A stretch of DNA of 64,000 bases from Bog-473 sp049513455. GTDB taxonomy: Bacteria; Actinomycetota; Acidimicrobiia; Acidimicrobiales; RAAP-2. Shown in pieces: positions 35,332 through 44,053 of this stretch (its first letter is position 1; each line of letters begins with the position of its first letter). Location of the stretch: the NCBI GenBank assembly GCA_049513455.1, contig JBEKWB010000004.1, positions 1-64,000 of the forward strand, given 5' to 3'. The position numbers and the translations under genes were made by a program. The notes below the pieces were generated by a model. It ran no database searches and was not told the DNA's origin. It saw only the letters and a list, made by a program, of their open reading frames with translations.

Positions 35332-36072
35332 ATGACGCCACTGCTCGAGATCCGGGACCTCCACGTCGCCGCGGAAGGCCGGGAGATCCTGCGTGGCGTC
35401 GACCTGTCCGTCGGCACCGGCGAAGTCCACGCGCTGATGGGACCGAACGGGGCCGGGAAGTCCACGCTCGCCGGAGCGCTCATGGGGCACCCGTCCTACA
35501 CGGTGACGTCGGGATCCATCCTCCTAGACGGTGAGGACGTCACGGCGTGGCCCACCGACGTCCGTTCCAAGGCGGGCCTGTTCCTCGCCTTCCAGTACCC
35601 CGAGTCGATCGAGGGCGTGTCGGTGACCCAGTTCCTCCGCCAGGCCATGGCGGCGCGGACCGAGGAGGACGTGTCGGCGCTCGAGGTGCGGGTCCTCATG
35701 ACCGAGTGGATGCAACGGCTGGGCATGGACTCCTCGTTCGCCAGCCGCCATCTCAATCAGGGATTCAGTGGCGGCGAGAAGAAACGCAACGAGATACTGC
35801 AGATGGCTCTGCTCAAGCCCCGCGTGGCCGTGCTCGACGAGACCGACTCCGGCCTGGACATCGACGCCCTCCGGGTGGTCGGCCGGGGCGTGCACGCGGT
35901 GCGCGAGGAGCGGCCCGAGCTCGCCGTCCTGGCCATCACGCATTACCAGCGCCTGCTCGACGAGTTGATACCCGACTTCGTGCATCTCCTCGTCGACGGG
36001 CGGATCGTGCTGAGCGGCGGCGCCGAGCTGGCCAAGCGCGTCGAGATCGAAGGGTATGAGGCCTGGCGATGA
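35332..36072 (+). CDS. sufC: Fe-S assembly ATPase SufC (copy 1)
   Basis: ABC-type ATPase of the SufBCD scaffold. Walker A GPNGAGKSTLAGALMG, the Q-loop FLAFQYPESIEGVS, signature FSGGEKKRNEILQ, Walker B VAVLDETDSGLDIDALR and switch ITHYQRLL are all intact. 246 aa. It starts an operon with sufS (ATGA overlap), sufU and a DsbA-like gene. A second complete sufC lies with sufD at 44054-44782. This copy keeps the AFQYPESI form seen in most SufC proteins. Confidence 0.93.
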   Translation: MTPLLEIRDLHVAAEGREILRGVDLSVGTGEVHALMGPNGAGKSTLAGALMGHPSYTVTSGSILLDGEDVTAWPTDVRSKAGLFLAFQYPESIEGVSVTQFLRQAMAARTEEDVSALEVRVLMTEWMQRLGMDSSFASRHLNQGFSGGEKKRNEILQMALLKPRVAVLDETDSGLDIDALRVVGRGVHAVREERPELAVLAITHYQRLLDELIPDFVHLLVDGRIVLSGGAELAKRVEIEGYEAWR

Positions 36073-37313
36073 CGACAACGACCCCACTGAACGTCGAGGC
36101 GCTCCGCAAGGACTTCCCGCTCCTGACCCGGCGAGTGCACGATCACCCCATCGTGTATCTCGATTCAGCCTCCTCGGCCCTGCAGCCCCAGGCGGTCATC
36201 AACGCCATGACGCGCTACTACGAGACGACCCACGCCAACGTCCATCGCGGCGTCTACGCCACGGCGGAGAAGTCCACGCACCTGTACGAGCACACCCGGG
36301 TGGTGGTCGGCCGGCTGATCGGCGCCCCCGACCCGGCCCACGAGATCGTCTTCACCAAGAACACGACCGAGTCGATCAACCTGGTCGCCCACACGTGGGC
36401 CCGCACGAACCTGAAGGCGGGCGACCGCATCCTGCTCACCGAAATGGAGCACCACGCCAACATCGTCCCCTGGCTGATGCTGGCCGAGGAGGTCGGCCTC
36501 GAGGTGCGCTACCTACCCCTCGACGGGGAGGGTCGCCTCGACCTGACCGACCTGGTCACCCTTTTGGAAGGGGTGAAGTTGGTGGGCGTGTCGGCCATGT
36601 CCAATGTCTTGGGCACCATCAACCCGGTCGCCGAGATCGCGGCCGTGGCCCACAGCGCCGGCGCGCTGGTCATGGTCGACGGCGCCCAGCTGGTCCCCCA
36701 TGCGCCCGTTGACGTGACCGCGCTGGGGGCCGACTTCCTCGCCTTCTCGGGTCACAAGATGATGGGGCCGACCGGGATCGGCGTGCTCTGGGCCCACGCC
36801 GCACTGCTCAGTGCCATGCCGCCGTTCCTGGGCGGAGGCGGCATGATCCTCGACGTGAAACTCGACTCGTTCCGGGCGGCGCCGCCTCCCGGGCGCTTCG
36901 AGGCGGGCACCCCGCCGATCGCCGAGGCGGTCGGGCTGTCCGCGGCCGTGGACTACCTGAGCGAAATCGGGATGGACCGGATCCGGGCCCACGAGCGTGA
37001 GCTCACCAACTACGCCCTCGCACGCCTGGACGAGAAGCTGGGGAGCGACTGCCGCATCTTCGGGCCTCCGGCCGGAGAGGACCGGGGTGGCGTGATCTCC
37101 ATCGCCTACCGGGACGTGCACGCGCACGACCTGGCCCAGGTGCTCGACCAGTTCGGCGTCTGTGTGCGGCCCGGACACCACTGCGCCAAGCCCCTGATGC
37201 GCAAGCTCGGCGTCTCGGCCACGGCCCGGGCGTCATTGTCCCTGTTCAGCGACGAACACGACATCGAAGTCCTGATTGAAGGATTGGTGGAAGCCGGTAG
37301 ATTGTTCGGGTGA
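36069..37313 (+). CDS. sufS: Cysteine desulfurase SufS
   Basis: Group II PLP cysteine desulfurase, sulfur source of the SUF machine. The PLP Lys is in FSGHKMMGPTGIG (about residue 228), the catalytic Cys in RPGHHCAKPLMRKLG (about 371), on the short SufS-type loop. 414 aa. The start overlaps sufC1 as ATGA. Downstream sufU is the zinc-dependent sulfur acceptor expected for this type of SufS. Confidence 0.95.
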   Translation: MTTTTPLNVEALRKDFPLLTRRVHDHPIVYLDSASSALQPQAVINAMTRYYETTHANVHRGVYATAEKSTHLYEHTRVVVGRLIGAPDPAHEIVFTKNTTESINLVAHTWARTNLKAGDRILLTEMEHHANIVPWLMLAEEVGLEVRYLPLDGEGRLDLTDLVTLLEGVKLVGVSAMSNVLGTINPVAEIAAVAHSAGALVMVDGAQLVPHAPVDVTALGADFLAFSGHKMMGPTGIGVLWAHAALLSAMPPFLGGGGMILDVKLDSFRAAPPPGRFEAGTPPIAEAVGLSAAVDYLSEIGMDRIRAHERELTNYALARLDEKLGSDCRIFGPPAGEDRGGVISIAYRDVHAHDLAQVLDQFGVCVRPGHHCAKPLMRKLGVSATARASLSLFSDEHDIEVLIEGLVEAGRLFG

Positions 37314-37338
37314 CTTCTCCTGCACCCGGGGCCGCCTG

Positions 37339-37821
37339 ATGGGCGACTTCGACGACCTCTACCGCGAGATCATCCTCGACCACTACCGCTCCCCCCGGAA
37401 CAGGGGCGAACTGGCATCCCCCCCCGCCCACCGGGTCGAGGGCTTCAATCCCCTCTGTGGTGACGAGGTCGTGATCAGCCTTCTGGTCGAGGACGGCACG
37501 CTGTCGGATCTGAAGATCGAGGGCTCGGGCTGTTCCATCAGCCAGTCGTCCGCCTCCCTGATGTCGTCGGCCGTCAAGGGCAAGTCCCTCGAGGACGTGC
37601 ACCAGCTCATCCACACCTTCAAGGGGATGATGTCGATCCACGAGGCCCTGCTCGGCAAGGACGGGGAGGCCGAGGAGCCCGAGGCCATCGACCTCAACGA
37701 GCTCGGTGAGCTGGCCGCCCTCCAGGGGGTCGTGAAGTTCCCGGTGCGCATCAAGTGCGCCACCCTCAGCTGGAACGCCCTGGCCCAGGGGTTGGACGAA
37801 GTGGCGGCGGAGGCCAACTGA
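37339..37821 (+). CDS. sufU: Sulfur-transfer protein SufU
   Basis: Zn-containing persulfide acceptor that activates SufS. The ligand set is complete: NPLCGDE (Cys40, Asp42), GSGCSISQ (Cys65) and RIKCATL (Cys140). The first zinc Asp identifies SufU rather than IscU. A short acidic insert (about 108-121) separates the last Cys more than in Bacillus SufU. ATG 37339 starts at the conserved DFDDLYREIILDHY; it is 25 bases after sufS and one base before the next gene. Confidence 0.93.
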   Translation: MGDFDDLYREIILDHYRSPRNRGELASPPAHRVEGFNPLCGDEVVISLLVEDGTLSDLKIEGSGCSISQSSASLMSSAVKGKSLEDVHQLIHTFKGMMSIHEALLGKDGEAEEPEAIDLNELGELAALQGVVKFPVRIKCATLSWNALAQGLDEVAAEAN

Positions 37822-37822
37822 A

Positions 37823-38476
37823 ATGGGGACGACCGGCGTCGAGGTGTTCGTCGACCCGAGTTGTCCATGGGCGTGGATCACCTCCCGCTGGATCGCCGAA
37901 GTGGCACCTGAGCGGGACCTCTCCCTCACGTGGCGGTCGTACTGCCTCGAGATCCGGGACGACTACGGGGTGGCTCCGACCATGCCTGAGGAGTATCGAG
38001 AGCGGGCGCTGGCCGGACATGCCCTCTCGCACCGGATGCTGCGGATATTCGAAGCGGCGCGGGCCGAGTCGGGGGAGGGCGCTGTCGATGCTCTCTATAC
38101 CGAGTGGGGTCGCCGGTTCTTCCTGAGTGACGGCGGGGGCCGGGGCGCCGGCGATGCGCTCCTGGCCGGGTGCCTCTCCGGGTCCGGTCTCAGCGCCGAT
38201 CTTCTCGGGGCGGCGGACGATGAGAAGTGGGACACGCCGATCGTCGAGGCGATGGAGGTGGCCTACCAGTTCGGAGGGCCCAAGACCCAAACCCCCACGA
38301 TCGTCGTGCGGGCGGCGGCGCCGTACGGCTTCAAGGGACCGGTCATGGCCCCCGCCCCGCAAGGTGACGCCGCCATCCGCTTGTGGGACGCCATCACGGT
38401 CATCGCCCAAGAACCCGGGTTCTTCGAGATCACCCGGCCCCGGGCCAATCCCCCGTTGCCCACTCCCATCGACTGA
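37823..38476 (+). CDS. DsbA-fold oxidoreductase, mycothiol-nitroreductase-like
   Basis: 217-aa thioredoxin-fold protein resembling the mycobacterial Rv2466c family (mycothiol-dependent reductases): it opens VEVFVDPSCPWAWITSRW, then a helical insertion, and QTPTIVV before the cis-Pro region. The active-site motif is CPWA, with Cys14 but Ala17 in place of the second Cys of CPWC, so it would be a monothiol enzyme. It is separated from sufU by one base and is therefore probably co-transcribed with the SUF genes. Confidence 0.82.
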   Translation: MGTTGVEVFVDPSCPWAWITSRWIAEVAPERDLSLTWRSYCLEIRDDYGVAPTMPEEYRERALAGHALSHRMLRIFEAARAESGEGAVDALYTEWGRRFFLSDGGGRGAGDALLAGCLSGSGLSADLLGAADDEKWDTPIVEAMEVAYQFGGPKTQTPTIVVRAAAPYGFKGPVMAPAPQGDAAIRLWDAITVIAQEPGFFEITRPRANPPLPTPID

Positions 38477-38499
38477 CCGCACGGAGCGTCCACGGCGCG

Positions 38500-39459
38500 T
38501 CAGAAGTGCCGCTCGAGCTCGTTGGCATACCGGCGTCCCAGGTCGTCCCGGTGCGCGACCAGCCACTCCGAGAGGGCCGTTGTACCGGTAGCCGGCCCTG
38601 CGCTGTCCGCCAACCCGGCGGCCATGGCCCAGTACTCGTCGCGGGTGAGGAGGACATCGTGGAGGGCGAGGCCGACCAGACGCGAGAGAAGGGGTACCGC
38701 GACACCCGGCACATGCAGGATCCGGGCGTGACTGCCGACCACGTCCCGGATGGAGGTGACGAGTTCGACGAAGGTCGGCCGCTCGGGGCCCACGGCGTCG
38801 GTGACGCTGTCGTGCCGCTCGGCCCCCTTGCGCACACAGAGCTGCGCCAGGTCGTCGACGTGGATGCCCCGGATCCTGTAGTCCCCCCGCCCACCCACTG
38901 CGAAGACCGGCAGGTGGCGCAGCAGCCAGGCGATGTTGTTGACGAGCACGCCGTCGCCCCCGAAGAGGATGGCCGGTCGGAGGACCGCATAGGGGACCTC
39001 CACTTCGGCCAGGGCGCGCTCGACCAAGGCCTTCCCCCTGAAATACGGCCAGGGCGAGTCCACGCTCGGGTGCGTGATGCTGACGTGCACGATCCGCTGC
39101 ACACCGGCGCGCTTCGCCGCCAAGAACAGGGTCCGTGAGTTGGCGACGGCCAGCTCGTGATCGATCCGGGCATGGGCGAACCGGACCCAGTACGTGTTGT
39201 AGAGCGTCGTCACCCCCTCGAGTGACGCCATCAGGCCCAGTTGATCGTCGAAATCGAGGGGCCGGATTTCCAGAGGTGAACGCTCGGGAGCGCGGCCCGG
39301 ATGTCCCGTGAGCGTGCGCACCCGGCGGCCGGCGTCGGTCAGGGCGGCCGCGATGGCCCGGCCCGAATAACTGAAGGCTCCGGTCACCACGTCGAGACCG
39401 GTGTCACCCGCCGCAAGGGCGGGGGCGACAGCTTGGGCGGGGGCGGCAGTCGGCGTCAT
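38500..39459 (-). CDS. NAD(P)-binding atypical SDR (NmrA/NDUFA9-like)
   Basis: 319-aa extended-SDR-like protein. The cofactor site is DVVTGAFSYSGRAIAAAL, followed by VHVSITHPSVDSPWPYFRGK, where the SDR YxxxK is replaced by YFRGK, and VLRPAILFGG. Such proteins are often quinone- or redox-associated oxidoreductases, or non-catalytic. The start overlaps the preceding TetR gene by 4 bases, so the TetR protein probably controls it through the palindrome at 40184-40201. Confidence 0.82.
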   Translation of the reverse strand: MTPTAAPAQAVAPALAAGDTGLDVVTGAFSYSGRAIAAALTDAGRRVRTLTGHPGRAPERSPLEIRPLDFDDQLGLMASLEGVTTLYNTYWVRFAHARIDHELAVANSRTLFLAAKRAGVQRIVHVSITHPSVDSPWPYFRGKALVERALAEVEVPYAVLRPAILFGGDGVLVNNIAWLLRHLPVFAVGGRGDYRIRGIHVDDLAQLCVRKGAERHDSVTDAVGPERPTFVELVTSIRDVVGSHARILHVPGVAVPLLSRLVGLALHDVLLTRDEYWAMAAGLADSAGPATGTTALSEWLVAHRDDLGRRYANELERHF

Positions 39460-40175
39460 GAGGTCTCCTTCGTGCTCGTGCTCGTCTTCGTGCTCGTGCT
39501 CGTGTTCGTCTTCGTGCTCGTGTTCGTCTTCGTCGCTGGTGTGTCCTGGCGTGGGGAGAAGAGGCTTGCGAGCTGGGTGGCATGGGCGAAGAGCGCCAGG
39601 GCCGGGGCTCGATCACCGTCAAGGTGGCTCAGCATCTCGAGCCCGAGGTAGAGCGCGACGATGCCGTACGCCACGTCGCGGGACGGCAGCACCGATCCCA
39701 ACGGCGAATCGGCGAGCGCACCGTCGATGACCCGCTGGGCGAAGTCGGTCCACGGCCCGATGCGCGCGGCGACCTCGGGGCCGAGACCCGGCGTCGCCGA
39801 GGCGCCGGCGATCATCTCGACCAGGACGGTCACATAGCCGGCGTCGAGATCGTCGCTGAATATGCCGGTGGCGGCGCCTACGAGATCGACCAGCGAACCG
39901 GCCTGGTCGATGGACGCGCCGTAGTGCGCCAACCTCTCGGAGCTGACGGCGTCGAGGGCGGCCAGGAGGAGGTTGGCGACCGACCCGAAGTGGTAGAAGA
40001 TCAGGCCCTGGTTGGAGCCGGCGCGCTCGGCAATAGCCCGGGCGCTCGCACCGGCATAGCCATCCTCCTTCAAGGTGGCGATGGCCGCCTCGACCAGGAG
40101 ACGGCGGGTCTCGGCCGAGCGGCCCGCTCCCCCCGTCCTCACCGTGCTGGGACTTCCGGACTTCCCCATTGCCAT
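39456..40175 (-). CDS. TetR-family regulator with Thr/Lys repeat tail
   Basis: 239-aa TetR regulator. Helix-turn-helix at about 20-65: RRLLVEAAIATLKEDGYAGA, SARAIAERAGSNQGLIFYHF. The C-terminal domain has a FadR/AcrR-like helical body, then a repetitive tail of Lys/Thr/Asn/Ser from a 6-bp repeat (39468-39535). A perfect 7-bp inverted repeat sits nine bases upstream of its start, next to a TATATG box, so the gene and the downstream SDR gene are probably autoregulated. Confidence 0.88.
   Translation of the reverse strand: MAMGKSGSPSTVRTGGAGRSAETRRLLVEAAIATLKEDGYAGASARAIAERAGSNQGLIFYHFGSVANLLLAALDAVSSERLAHYGASIDQAGSLVDLVGAATGIFSDDLDAGYVTVLVEMIAGASATPGLGPEVAARIGPWTDFAQRVIDGALADSPLGSVLPSRDVAYGIVALYLGLEMLSHLDGDRAPALALFAHATQLASLFSPRQDTPATKTNTSTKTNTSTSTKTSTSTKETS
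39468..39535. repeat. 6-bp repeat encoding the TetR tail
   Basis: CGTGCT, CGTCTT and CGTGTT alternate about eleven times. On the minus strand they read Thr/Ser/Lys/Asn repeats at the C-terminus of the TetR protein. Confidence 0.85.
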
Positions 40176-40183
40176 CCACCTTA

Positions 40184-40201
40184 TTTGAGCGATTGCTCAA
40201 A
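40184..40201. promoter_or_regulatory. Palindromic TetR operator
   Basis: TTTGAGC (40184-40190) and GCTCAAA (40195-40201) are exact complements around GATT. A further TGCTCAA half-site is at 40207-40213. The palindrome lies eight bases before the TetR start codon (on the minus strand), a classic autoregulatory position, and the AT-rich stretch next to it is unlike the surrounding GC-rich DNA. Confidence 0.75.
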
Positions 40202-40259
40202 CTATATGCTCAATTTTCTAGGCCGTCCAGCCGGGTCCGGGACCGTGGGAATCTCGATC

Positions 40260-40265
40260 TACCCT
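40260..40265 (+). promoter_or_regulatory. -10-like hexamer of the DUF4288 gene
   Basis: TACCCT ends six bases before ATG 40272, with no ribosome-binding site between. Confidence 0.4.
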
Positions 40266-40271
40266 TGCCAG

Positions 40272-40607
40272 ATGCCCAAAGACTCGTCTGGTCCTCAGTG
40301 GTACACGGTTAGATGCCTGTTCGGGGCCCCGCGTGGCAAGGGGTTCGTCTACGAGGAGCGGATGACCCTGTGGTGTACCGACAGCTTCGAGAACGCGATC
40401 TCCTTCGCCGAGTCGGAGGCCGCCGTCTACGCCAAGGCCAACAAACTCGAGTACCTCGACCTGGCCCAGGTATGCCTGCTCCCGGGTCACCCCACAAGCG
40501 GGGCCGAGGTCTTCTCGCTCGTCCGGGACAGCGAACTCGGGACCGACGAGTACCTCGACAGCTTCTTCGACACCGGCACGGAACGGCAGTCCTCATGGAA
40601 CGGATGA
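40272..40607 (+). CDS. DUF4288-like small protein
   Basis: 111-aa protein. PQWYTVRCLFGA then YEERMTLWCTDSFENAIS and FAESEAAVYAKANKLEYLD resembles the DUF4288 family, whose function is unknown. The ATG at 40272 is chosen because the extended frame upstream lies antisense to the TetR gene. It is separated from the methyltransferase gene by four bases, suggesting a two-gene operon. Confidence 0.72.
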   Translation: MPKDSSGPQWYTVRCLFGAPRGKGFVYEERMTLWCTDSFENAISFAESEAAVYAKANKLEYLDLAQVCLLPGHPTSGAEVFSLVRDSELGTDEYLDSFFDTGTERQSSWNG

Positions 40608-40611
40608 GTCG

Positions 40612-41502
40612 ATGAGCCCGGCGGCTTCGTCGGCCTCCCCGCCCTCGCCGCCCTCGCCGTCGTCCTTCCCGCCGGTGGGATTGACGGCGATCGGCGTCGC
40701 CGCCATCCGGGCTGCCGAGAGTGCGCGGTCCGACCGTCTCTTCGACGATCCCTACGCGGCCGGATTCGCACGAGCCGCCGACGATTGGCGGCCCGGTCCG
40801 ACCGCCCCAGCGACGGAGGACGCCACCAGGCGTCGTGGCCGGCTCACTTCGTGGATCACCCTTCGGACCCGCTTTCTCGATGACCTGGTGCTCGACGCCT
40901 GCGCCGGCTCGTGCCGCCAAGTGGTGATCCTGGGAGCCGGGCTCGATTCTCGGGCGTTCCGATTGACTTGGCCCGAAGGCACCCGCCTGTGGGAGCTCGA
41001 CCTGGCCGATGTCATCGAATTCAAAGATCGGGTGCTCGACGCCGAGGGTTGGCGACCGGGCTGTACGCGGATCACGGTGCCCGTCGATCTGTCCGAGGAT
41101 TGGGGTGAGCCCCTCCTGCGCGCGGCGTTCGACCCGGGCGCACCGGTGGCATGGGTGGCCGAGGGGCTGCTCGCCTACCTCACCGTGGGGGTGCGGGACG
41201 CACTCATCTCGCGCGCGGCCAACCTTTCGGTAACGGGCAGCCGGATGGGACTGACTCTGGCCGCCTCCGATCGCTTGGCCGCATGGCGCAAGGCCCACCC
41301 CGAGGGCAAGGCGGAACGGGGCGACTACGTGGCGTTGTGGCGTTCGACGGCCCCCGCCGACCCCACTGCGTGGCTGGCCGCACTCGGGTGGAACGCCGCG
41401 CTCTTCGACGTGGCTGAACGATCGGCCGCGTACGGGAGGCCGCTCGGCGACGGCGACGGGCGCGCGGATGGGGCGCGGCTCGTCGACGCCACTCGGCTGT
41501 GA
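40612..41502 (+). CDS. SAM-dependent methyltransferase, TIGR00027/PPM family
   Basis: 296-aa class I methyltransferase of the leucine-carboxyl-methyltransferase-like (TIGR00027) family, widely expanded in actinobacteria. GLTAIGVAAIRAAESARSDR, the SAM site VVILGAGLDSRAFRLTW and WVAEGLLAYLT are characteristic. The substrate is not known for the family. The N-terminus has a low-complexity Ser/Pro stretch. It follows DUF4288 by four bases and converges with the VC0807-like gene with six bases between. Confidence 0.85.
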   Translation: MSPAASSASPPSPPSPSSFPPVGLTAIGVAAIRAAESARSDRLFDDPYAAGFARAADDWRPGPTAPATEDATRRRGRLTSWITLRTRFLDDLVLDACAGSCRQVVILGAGLDSRAFRLTWPEGTRLWELDLADVIEFKDRVLDAEGWRPGCTRITVPVDLSEDWGEPLLRAAFDPGAPVAWVAEGLLAYLTVGVRDALISRAANLSVTGSRMGLTLAASDRLAAWRKAHPEGKAERGDYVALWRSTAPADPTAWLAALGWNAALFDVAERSAAYGRPLGDGDGRADGARLVDATRL

Positions 41503-41508
41503 CCCTGG

Positions 41509-42159
41509 TCAGGCCTCGACGGCCAGGAGCGCCGCTTCTGGGTGGGCGCCCCACTGCACGGTGATGCCGTCACCGCGCATCATGACGACGAACTGCCTGA
41601 TGGACAAGTAGATGGCACAGGCCGTCATGGAGTAGGTGACGCCCGCCCGTTCGAGCACGAAGGTATGGAGCGAAGAGGTCAGGAGCAGCCAGAGCACGAA
41701 TCCGGCGTTGAGTAGGAGCACGGTGGCCCACAACACCGAGATCCGTACGAAGAACCTGTGCACGAGCGGCCGCGCCAGCAACTCCGGGTCGATGGGGCAG
41801 AAATCGCCGGCGAACCGTTGGGTGAACGGCCGGCCGAGCAGTGCGGAGCCGAACAGGACGAAGGCGATGACGATGGTGCCCGCCGTGGGCTGGGCAAAGT
41901 AGAGAAACGCGCTCCCGGTGATGAACGAGACCGCCGTCCGCAGCGTGAGGAGCAGCGTCCCCAACAAAAGGAGCATCGAGATCCGCTCTCCCCGGTGCAG
42001 ACGGCGCCCCAACGCAAGGAAGGACCAGCCGAGCGCGGCGATCAGGGCACCACGGAAACCCCAGAGCATCAACACGAGGTAGAACAGTCCGAGGGGAGCC
42101 ACGATGGCCTCGAGGACTACGGGGATGGCGTGGCGGAGCGCCGCACGCGGGGCGGGCAT
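41509..42159 (-). CDS. VC0807-like integral membrane protein
   Basis: Predicted inner-membrane protein with about five or six helices (VAPLGLFYLVLMLWGFRGAL, IAALGWSFLALGRRL, ISMLLLLGTLLLTL, TAGTIVIAFVLFGSALLG, ISVLWATVLLLNAGFVLW). It resembles a widespread family annotated only as VC0807 or DUF3159-type; function unknown. The start is uncertain: ATG 42159 has GGAGG ten bases upstream, while GTG 42246 has AAGGGGAG four bases upstream and would add 29 residues. Confidence 0.65.
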   Translation of the reverse strand: MPAPRAALRHAIPVVLEAIVAPLGLFYLVLMLWGFRGALIAALGWSFLALGRRLHRGERISMLLLLGTLLLTLRTAVSFITGSAFLYFAQPTAGTIVIAFVLFGSALLGRPFTQRFAGDFCPIDPELLARPLVHRFFVRISVLWATVLLLNAGFVLWLLLTSSLHTFVLERAGVTYSMTACAIYLSIRQFVVMMRGDGITVQWGAHPEAALLAVEA

Positions 42160-42452
42160 TCTGAGGATGCCTCCGCTCTTGCCACACTCGTGCGCACGAA
42201 TGGTGAGCTTCGGCAGCTCTCCTCGGGAAGTCCCTGTGCCCTGCACTGCGCTCCCCTTGAGTCGATTCGGACGTACTGTTTGGTGGCCCCGTTCGCGTAG
42301 GCCCTCGCTCCTCGTGAGCTGCGCCCATCCTACGACGGATGGAGCCCCGAAAAGGGGTCGGTTCGGGTGCAATTCGGTTGCTTCTGGCGCCGACGCCATT
42401 CAACTGGGGTGCAGCAGGGTAACTCGGCGAGCACGGCAACCCGGGATGTGGG
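42160..42452. other. Intergenic region with two tandem hairpins
   Basis: Gap between the membrane-protein start and the LCP-gene stop. It holds CCATCC/GGATGG around six bases (42325-42342), then CCCC/GGGG around GAAAA (42345-42357). The hairpins could end the LCP transcript (minus strand) or structure a leader. No gene or tRNA is recognised. Confidence 0.4.
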
Positions 42453-43889
42453 TCAACCCGGGGTGCAGGGCGTGGGATCGAACGACGGCGGTGGCGTGGT
42501 CGCCGGGGCCGTGATCTCCGCGCCCGCCGCAGCGGTTGTCGGGGTGATCGTCGGCGGGGCCTCCGAGTAGCCGTTGACGTCCGGGGGCGGGTTCGTCGGG
42601 GCGATCAGGGAAGATCCGAAAATACTGACCAGCATCTGCTGCGCCGCGGGCTGGTCGGCCACCAGGACGTCACCCAGGTCCGGAAACGCCGACGAGTCCT
42701 CCGTGGGCAGCGTCTGCGATACAAGGTCGTTCCCATTGAACGAGTGGTAGGTCTCGGCCAGGCCGATCAGCTCGCCGGCACTGAAACCATCGTCGATCTC
42801 CAGTCCCTCGTGCAGGGAACCGGCGAACCTCGCCAGCGCAATGGGGTTCGTCTCCCTCGATTTGACTGCGGCAATGAGGGCGCGCAGGAAGGCATCCTGG
42901 CGCTGAATCCGTCCGAAGTCACTGGTGCCGTCGTACTGCCACTCTCCGTCCTCGTAGTAGTAGTAGTGCCGGGAGCGCGCCACGCCGAGGGCCTGCGAAC
43001 CGTCGAGCAGCTGGCATCCGGGGGTGGTGATGTCGAGGCCGGAGTAGGCATCCTTTGCCGGGTAGTTGAAGTCGAGGTAGACGCCGCCGACCGCATTGAC
43101 GGCATCTTGAAAGCCGGCGAAGTCGATCTCTACGACGTGGTTGATCTGAATCCCGAAGTTGGCCGTGATGGCCCGGACCAACTGGCTTGCGCCCGAGCCG
43201 AAAGAGGTGTTGATGCGGTTGTACGTGCCGTATTCGCTGACGTCGTTGCCGAGCATCGACACCACGGTGTCGCGGGGGATCGAAAGAACTTGAACCTCGT
43301 TGCTCGACGGCGTCACGCGCCACAACTGCACGACATCGCTCCGTTGCCCGGCCACCTCGGCTGTCGATCCGAACTCCGCGGCGTTCTCCCCGACCCGGGA
43401 GTCCGATCCGATGACGAGCACGGTGAAGGGCGCGCCGCTTTGCACTGCGACCTCGTCGTTGATATGGAGCTTGTTGATCCCGTCGATGCTCCTCTGCAAA
43501 AAGATATAGCCCCCACCGACCAACAGAAGTGCGACGATCACGACGAAGCTCAGGGCGACGACGACCTTGCGCCGGATGCTCCAGCGGCGACGGCCCGACC
43601 GACCGGCGCCACGTCGTCCGGGGTCAACTCCTCCGCCCCCACCGCGTCCGCCCCCACCGCGTCCGCGCCCCCCATGCCCGCCCGCCGCGTCAATGCGGGC
43701 TCCGAGAGCCCGGAGGCCGGACTCGTTGGCCACTCTGCCCGACGTTTCCGAGCTTCCCGAGCTGCCCGAGGCAGTGCCGGCCTCCAACTGCTTGCCGAGG
43801 GACTCCAGGCCGCCCGCATTGGCAACCCTGTCGCGTCTTTTGCGGACTGGCTGACTGGACCCGTCGTCCGATGGACGACCGTTCGTCAT
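42453..43889 (-). CDS. LytR-CpsA-Psr (LCP) family cell-wall ligase
   Basis: Membrane-anchored phosphotransferase that attaches polysaccharide to peptidoglycan. A disordered cytoplasmic tail (Gly/Arg-rich, 1-105) precedes one helix (about 109-131), then the LCP domain with IGSDSR, SIPRDTVVSM, YNRINTSFGSGASQLV, GVYLDFNYPAKD and SRHYYYYEDGEW. Catalytic Arg and Asp residues in these motifs are present. The C-terminal 60 residues are Pro/Thr-rich. 478 aa. It stands alone; gmd and the glycosyltransferase 28 kb away may make a substrate. Confidence 0.92.
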   Translation of the reverse strand: MTNGRPSDDGSSQPVRKRRDRVANAGGLESLGKQLEAGTASGSSGSSETSGRVANESGLRALGARIDAAGGHGGRGRGGGGRGGGGGVDPGRRGAGRSGRRRWSIRRKVVVALSFVVIVALLLVGGGYIFLQRSIDGINKLHINDEVAVQSGAPFTVLVIGSDSRVGENAAEFGSTAEVAGQRSDVVQLWRVTPSSNEVQVLSIPRDTVVSMLGNDVSEYGTYNRINTSFGSGASQLVRAITANFGIQINHVVEIDFAGFQDAVNAVGGVYLDFNYPAKDAYSGLDITTPGCQLLDGSQALGVARSRHYYYYEDGEWQYDGTSDFGRIQRQDAFLRALIAAVKSRETNPIALARFAGSLHEGLEIDDGFSAGELIGLAETYHSFNGNDLVSQTLPTEDSSAFPDLGDVLVADQPAAQQMLVSIFGSSLIAPTNPPPDVNGYSEAPPTITPTTAAAGAEITAPATTPPPSFDPTPCTPG

Positions 43890-44053
43890 GGGGACCTACG
43901 GTACCAACCCACGGGTCACGACCCGCGTCATCCACGTCATGCCGTCAACCCGCGTCATCGGCCTCATCCTCGCGGTCACCCGCGGCGCCAACACCCGCGC
44001 CACCTACACCGGGAGCAACAGCACTTGCGCCACACCACCGCAACATCACTGCG
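43890..44053. other. Intergenic region with degenerate CCCGCGTCA repeats
   Basis: 164-base gap between the LCP start and the sufC2 stop. It carries scattered, imperfect copies of CCCGCGTCA and related words (43925-44020). No gene, tRNA or clear terminator was recognised. Confidence 0.4.
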
